Source: Chloroflexota bacterium | GTDB taxonomy: Bacteria > Chloroflexota > Dehalococcoidia > SZUA-161 > SpSt-899 | Direction: 5' to 3' | Assembly (NCBI GenBank): GCA_018657655.1 | Contig: JABHWQ010000029.1 | Location: 1-9,704 of the forward strand | DNA length: 9,704 nt | Part shown: piece by piece, positions 7,279-9,704 of the stretch | Layout: every line of letters starts with the position of its first letter | Numbering within the stretch: position 1 is the stretch's first letter | Program-made: the position numbers and the translations under genes | Notes under the pieces: model-generated | Database searches by the model: none | What the model saw: only the letters and a program-made list of their open reading frames with translations | What the model was told of the DNA's origin: nothing

Positions 7279-8067
7279 ATGCACAAACTCATCGATACCC
7301 ATGCCCATCTCGACGAAGTCGATGATCTGGCCTCTGTTATCGGCAGGGCACAGGAATCCGGCCTGATAGCAATTATTGCCGTGGGAGTCGATTACGAATC
7401 CAACAGTCAGGCTTTGGAATTTGCCGAAAAATACAAGTCATTTGTATTCCCGGCGCTTGGCTGCCATCCCCAAAACCTCGCCGAAACGTCAGAAGGAATT
7501 GAACATAACCTTCAGTTCATAGAGAACAATATCGAAAACGCAGTGGCCATTGGTGAAATAGGCCTGGACTATCACAAAAGGGCAAAACAGAGAGCAAGCA
7601 AAGACACTCAACACAAAGTACTGAAGGACGTCTTGAATATCGCTATGAGGTTTGAAAAACCGGTGTCGGTACACTCCAGATACTCATGGAAAGACTGCCT
7701 GAGAATTGTTCGAGAATCACAAGTTCAGAAGGCGGTATTTCACTGGTATAGCGGGCCTATGAGCGTACTGAGTGAGCTTCACAGTGCTGGCTTTTTTACG
7801 TCGGCTACCCCCGCCGTACAGTACGGCGCAGAGCATACTCAGGCTATTAGGGAAACGCCGTGGGAAAACCTGATGCTGGAAACGGATACGCCAGTGGTTT
7901 ATCATAGAGGCACGGATATGGCTCGTCCTTCCGAACCGGCAGATGTGGCCAATGTGATTCTGGAAACGGTGGCCAAACTAAAGGGTGGCAACTTGGAATT
8001 CGTTGCTCGGAAGACCACCGAAAACGCACTCGCATTTTTCGATCTATCAAATAGGGGAGTAGGATAA
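7279..8067 (+). CDS. TatD-family metal-dependent hydrolase (DNase)
   Basis: A 262-residue TIM-barrel amidohydrolase-superfamily protein with all TatD metal ligands: DTHAHLD (His8 and His10), GEIGLDYH (Glu93), VHSR (His132), FHWYSG (His155) and ETDTP (Asp203). 'GCHPQN' (61-66) and the 'TTENALAFF' C-terminal helix are also typical. TatD proteins are Mg-dependent 3'-5' exonucleases or endonucleases linked to repair of oxidative DNA damage and to DNA turnover; some members act on D-aminoacyl-tRNA. The start is set by ATG 7279, with GAGG ten bases upstream, and only 2 nt separate it from the phosphatase stop. Its TAA overlaps the next ATG by one base (TAATG). Co-transcription with mutM makes a DNA repair role reasonable. 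I give no gene symbol because E. coli-type tatD, ycfH and yjjV paralogues cannot be told apart here. Confidence 0.93.
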   Translation: MHKLIDTHAHLDEVDDLASVIGRAQESGLIAIIAVGVDYESNSQALEFAEKYKSFVFPALGCHPQNLAETSEGIEHNLQFIENNIENAVAIGEIGLDYHKRAKQRASKDTQHKVLKDVLNIAMRFEKPVSVHSRYSWKDCLRIVRESQVQKAVFHWYSGPMSVLSELHSAGFFTSATPAVQYGAEHTQAIRETPWENLMLETDTPVVYHRGTDMARPSEPADVANVILETVAKLKGGNLEFVARKTTENALAFFDLSNRGVG

Positions 8068-8369
8068 TGGATAATACATCGAACAAATTTCTTTTACTCA
8101 TGGCAGTCCTCGTTCCTTATCTTATACTCGTTGGCTATAGTATTAGTATTTATCCTGACCTCCCCGATGAGCTTTCCAATGACCTTCCCAGGTTTTTTGT
8201 ATTTCTCCCCTCGTTTGCAGCCCTGATGCTTCCCGCCACATATGGTGTAATGGTGTTCTTTTTCAGCCACTACATGAAAAGAGCCCATTTCCTCACAATG
8301 GCCGCAGTGATGGATATTGGCATACTTGGGCTCATGGGCGCGGTTTACCTGATCAAGGATGCGGCGTAA
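8067..8369 (+). CDS. small three-helix membrane protein
   Basis: A 100-residue protein not recognised as any named family. It shows three hydrophobic helices (about 8-28, 43-66 and 74-96). An acidic, proline-rich loop, 'YPDLPDELSNDLP' (29-41), lies between helices 1 and 2, and basic residues (K71, R72) precede helix 3. The start overlaps the tatD stop in a TAATG arrangement, with GGGGAG about eight bases upstream, so it is translated as the last gene of the mutM operon. The loop vaguely recalls the 'LPD' motif of DUF1648-type membrane proteins, which is too short to support a call. No terminator is evident between this gene and the next promoter. Confidence 0.7.
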   Translation: MDNTSNKFLLLMAVLVPYLILVGYSISIYPDLPDELSNDLPRFFVFLPSFAALMLPATYGVMVFFFSHYMKRAHFLTMAAVMDIGILGLMGAVYLIKDAA

Positions 8370-8412
8370 GAACCTCTATTCATCTCGATTTCATTAAATC
8401 AGCCTCGAAAGT

Positions 8413-8461
8413 TAGTTGACAGGGCAACTATATTATGGTACATTAGTTGCCAAGGAAACTA
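8413..8461. promoter_or_regulatory. pair of 18-bp palindromic operators, MarR-like
   Basis: Two imperfect copies of one palindrome are present. Site 1 (8413-8430) is TAGTTG-acaggg-CAACTA with perfect 6-bp arms. Site 2 (8444-8461) is TAGTTG-ccaagg-AAACTA with five of six arm positions matching. Their centres are 31 bp apart, close to three helical turns, so two dimers would sit on the same DNA face. Site 1 contains the -35 box and site 2 begins at the last base of the -10 box and covers the predicted start point, which is the geometry of a repressor. The 18-bp size, 6-bp arms and AGTTG/CAACT core resemble operators of MarR-family dimers. The regulator is not encoded in the window, so the family assignment is inference. 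Confidence 0.6.
8416..8444 (+). promoter_or_regulatory. sigma70-type promoter of the 85-residue membrane protein gene
   Basis: A perfect -35 TTGACA (8416-8421) is followed after 17 bp by TACATT (8439-8444), which matches the -10 consensus at four of six positions. The predicted start is near 8451, giving a leader of about 39 nt with TAAGGAGC just before the ATG at 8490. Both boxes are overlapped by the paired palindromes described separately. Confidence 0.6.
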
Positions 8462-8489
8462 TTTTAGATAACTGTAAGGAGCACGTTCG

Positions 8490-8747
8490 ATGATCAAAAA
8501 GGGCGGAAGAAGTATTGGTAGAAAAGTGATCATGTCATCTCGATGGGTGAATGTGCTGCCGTGGGTTGGAGTAGGTATTGCAATCGTGGGGCTGATTGGA
8601 CTTATTATGGGCATCCTGACCATCTTTGTTTCCGGATTAGCGCTGGCAGGAGCTACTCTGGCGGTTATTGGTTTTGGTTTAACACTGACCGGGATTGTCT
8701 TGTTTTTCGCCATGTGCATCGTGCAGGATATCACGGGAATGTTCTGA
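8490..8747 (+). CDS. small two-helix membrane protein under local control
   Basis: An 85-residue protein of unrecognised family. A strongly basic N-terminus (K3, K4, R7, R11, K12, R19) precedes two glycine-rich hydrophobic helices (about 23-48 and 50-76) and a short tail ending 'QDITGMF'. The Gly-rich helix pair (GVGIAIVGLIGLIMGIL, then a second GxxxG-like helix) suggests tight helix packing or oligomerisation. The start is firm: ATG at 8490 has TAAGGAG seven to eight bases upstream, with a consensus-like promoter before it. Two operator-like palindromes over that promoter imply repression that is relieved by some signal, so the protein may belong to a stress or xenobiotic response. It is too small to be a transporter alone, except as an oligomer. 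No partner is evident. Confidence 0.75.
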   Translation: MIKKGGRSIGRKVIMSSRWVNVLPWVGVGIAIVGLIGLIMGILTIFVSGLALAGATLAVIGFGLTLTGIVLFFAMCIVQDITGMF

Positions 8748-8886
8748 TCCTCGAATACGTCTTGACAGGTATCTGAATTAGATGGGGAATCGCAGCACAG
8801 AATAAGCCGGATAGACTAATTGAGGTGGATAATGATCCACTCAAATTGCACAAATCGGCTGAGTCAAGGTTCGACTGACAGTAACA
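8748..8886. other. intergenic region with a structured segment
   Basis: No ORF is supported here. An imperfect hairpin spans 8821-8844: TTGAG(g)TGGAT pairs with ATCCA-CTCAA around a 4-nt AATG loop, with one bulged base. It is enclosed by a possible outer helix, AGCCG (8805-8809) with CGGCT (8856-8860). A TTGACA at 8762-8767 could be a -35 box, but the sequence 17 bp later (GGGAAT) is a poor -10. A short structured RNA ending at the terminator at 8887-8922, or simply the 3' UTR of the upstream gene, would both fit. Confidence 0.35.
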
Positions 8887-8922
8887 AAAAGGCTGTTCAG
8901 CAATAGCTGGATAGCCTTTTTT
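8887..8922 (+). terminator. strong bidirectional intrinsic terminator
   Basis: AAAAGGCTGTTCAGC (8887-8901) pairs with GCTGGATAGCCTTTT (8906-8920) across an AATA loop. The stem is 15 bp including two G-U wobbles and is followed by TTTTTT (8917-8922). The left side begins with an A-run, so the same hairpin is followed by a T-run on the minus strand. It lies between the plus-strand 85-residue gene and the minus-strand ORF ending at 8971, and can stop transcription from both sides. Confidence 0.85.
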
Positions 8923-8970
8923 ATGGCTGTGCCATTATTCTATGATAGCGCCAGGGAGGTGTAGCAGAGT

Positions 8971-9228
8971 CTATCCCAACGTCTTATTTTTCTTCGTCAA
9001 ACCAGCATAGATTACTATGAAAACAACCACAATTGTGATTATTGAAAGTATTTGGCTTAATGGGCCATCTGCTATTTCGGGGAGGAATAGATCAACATCG
9101 ATGATATTGAAATAGTTTAGGTAACGAATATCCAAATTAATAATAGAATAAATTACAAGTATAACTATATGAATAGATGCGGATAACAGTACCAGTCCAG
9201 TCAGTGCTTTGATATATCTATTATTCAT
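8971..9228 (-). CDS. AT-rich small two-helix membrane protein
   Basis: An 85-residue hypothetical protein if translated from the ATG at 9228 reading leftwards. Two hydrophobic helices (about 9-30 and 58-77) flank a central hydrophilic region with 'RYLNYFNIIDVDLFLPEI' (34-51), and the C-terminus is basic (KKNK). The frame extends upstream to an ATG at 9288 and a TTG at 9300, giving up to 109 residues. I prefer 9228 because the extension (for example 'RFAVLCGDDNLTYQAF') is unlike the rest and no start has a good ribosome-binding site. The gene is conspicuously AT-rich: I count 75 G+C in 240 bases at 9001-9240 (31 percent), against 64 in 120 at 6001-6120 within mutM. That contrast hints at a different origin. 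No family is recognised. The bidirectional terminator lies downstream. Confidence 0.55.
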   Translation of the reverse strand: MNNRYIKALTGLVLLSASIHIVILVIYSIINLDIRYLNYFNIIDVDLFLPEIADGPLSQILSIITIVVVFIVIYAGLTKKNKTLG

Positions 9229-9308
9229 TATAAAAGCTTGATATGTCAGATTATCATCCCCACAGAGAACAGCAAAGCGAGCGTTCATTTCCCGACCCAA
9301 CTTGCTAG

Positions 9309-9413
9309 CTAAGCCTGTTTTCGTAGGCTTCTCGTGGCAGCAAGTCCTGCGATTGCCGCCAACAAAGCGATGACAATTAGAACCTTGCGATTCGGAGTTA
9401 CTGTATTCATCAT
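9309..9413 (-). CDS. possible 34-residue single-pass membrane peptide
   Basis: A short minus-strand ORF starts with two adjacent ATG codons (9413 and 9410), preceded by an in-frame stop, and ends in TAG at 9309. It encodes a hydrophilic N-terminus (MMNTVTPNRK), one clean hydrophobic helix (VLIVIALLAAIAGLAA, 11-26) and a basic tail (TRSLRKQA). This follows the positive-inside pattern of real small membrane proteins. No good ribosome-binding site is visible, and a candidate promoter (TTGAGG at 9462-9467, TTCTAT at 9439-9444) is weak. Its stop lies 9 nt before the furthest upstream start of the next minus-strand ORF, so the two could be co-transcribed. It may also be chance; the opposite-strand ORF over it looks worse. 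Confidence 0.35.
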   Translation of the reverse strand: MMNTVTPNRKVLIVIALLAAIAGLAATRSLRKQA

Positions 9414-9606
9414 TTCATGGCAATCGTATCAGGAGACGATAGAATATGGAACTGGGCTGACCCTCAAGTTTGATAGGGAATGTACATGTAGATTGTGGAC
9501 TCTGAAACATAGGGATTCCCTTCGCATGAGCATTACATTGAGCTTCTGCAAGTGATTTCAAATATTTGATTTACCTTTGCCTGTAGATCGCCAAGATTGA
9601 ATTAGG
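9414..9606. other. non-coding stretch, no supported gene
   Basis: Neither strand holds an ORF with family-like composition, a helix pattern or start signals. The plus-strand frame running from 9334 to 9555 is rich in Cys, Trp and Arg and lacks a ribosome-binding site. I see no tRNA-like cloverleaf, promoter of quality or strong hairpin. The segment could be the regulatory leader of the minus-strand small ORFs, or remnant sequence. Confidence 0.5.
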
Positions 9607-9665
9607 GAATCTCTGAATAAATCCTGTCACTATTATCTCATGATTCGAGACTTATTCAGAGATTC
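9607..9665. repeat. perfect 14-bp inverted repeat around a 31-bp spacer
   Basis: GAATCTCTGAATAA (9607-9620) is exactly mirrored by TTATTCAGAGATTC (9652-9665). Similarity continues inward (AAATC against AAGTC on the complementary side), giving about 16 of 17 matching positions. The spacer has no ORF. The right arm is followed by TTCTTTATTT, so a terminator-like RNA hairpin is possible, but the 31-nt loop is long. The arms look more like terminal inverted repeats of a small transposable element or paired IS ends. I found no clear target-site duplication. To the right, the last 30 bases are pyrimidine-rich, with GCCTCC repeated at 9682-9687 and 9692-9697. Confidence 0.7.
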
Positions 9666-9704
9666 TTTATTTGCTAGTCTCGCCTCCTTCTGCCTCCCGT
9701 CTTC

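Noticed and set aside
8861..8880. tRNA T-arm-like GGTTCGA in the intergenic region
   Set aside because: The flanking bases do not form the 5-bp T-stem, and no anticodon or acceptor arm can be drawn around it.
9334..9555. Plus-strand 73-residue reading frame starting with GTG
   Set aside because: It has no ribosome-binding site and an unusual composition rich in Cys, Trp and Arg with no helix pattern. It overlaps a more protein-like 34-residue ORF on the other strand.

Overview
The window looks like a chromosomal stretch from an uncultured, moderate-GC bacterium. The surface-protein domain at 3878-4825 and the N-terminal 'DEVxQRLAExLDTLPxG' signature of the Fe-S family protein at 4885-5475 are of a kind I associate with Dehalococcoidia/Chloroflexi, some Deltaproteobacteria and, for the surface domain, methanogenic archaea. 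A Dehalococcoidia-like host is my best guess, but it is inference without any database search. I see no rRNA, tRNA, CRISPR array, prophage or transposase gene.

Layout. (i) 10-3698, plus strand: a tightly packed three-gene unit made of a Gfo/Idh/MocA sugar-type oxidoreductase, a polytopic GT-C-like membrane protein and a UPF0104/LPG-synthase-TM-type (flippase-like) membrane protein. It looks like a cell-envelope glycan or glycolipid module whose upstream part lies outside the window. (ii) 3788-4825: a separately promoted, secreted cell-surface protein with a Gly/Ser-rich N-terminus, a beta-rich domain, a Pro/Thr spacer and a C-terminal membrane anchor. (iii) 4885-5475, minus strand: an Fe-S family protein that ends before its cluster-binding region, so probably truncated. 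(iv) 5662-8369, plus strand: a compact operon mutM, PPP-type phosphatase, tatD-like nuclease and a small three-helix membrane protein. It is driven by an extended -10 promoter that leaves mutM with almost no leader. (v) 8413-8747: a small two-helix membrane protein behind a promoter overlapped by two 18-bp palindromes spaced 31 bp apart, which looks like a MarR-type operator pair. (vi) 8748-9704: an intergenic region with a structured segment and a strong bidirectional terminator, then AT-rich minus-strand small membrane ORFs, and a perfect 14-bp inverted repeat close to the right edge.

The clearest functional themes are envelope glycan assembly and surface display on the left, and oxidative DNA damage repair coupled to a phosphatase and a TatD nuclease in the middle. 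On the right is a cluster of tiny membrane proteins, one of them under apparent local repressor control. No known defence or mobile system is complete in the window. The most unusual items are the paired operators, the near-leaderless mutM, the cluster-less Fe-S protein and the right-edge inverted repeat.
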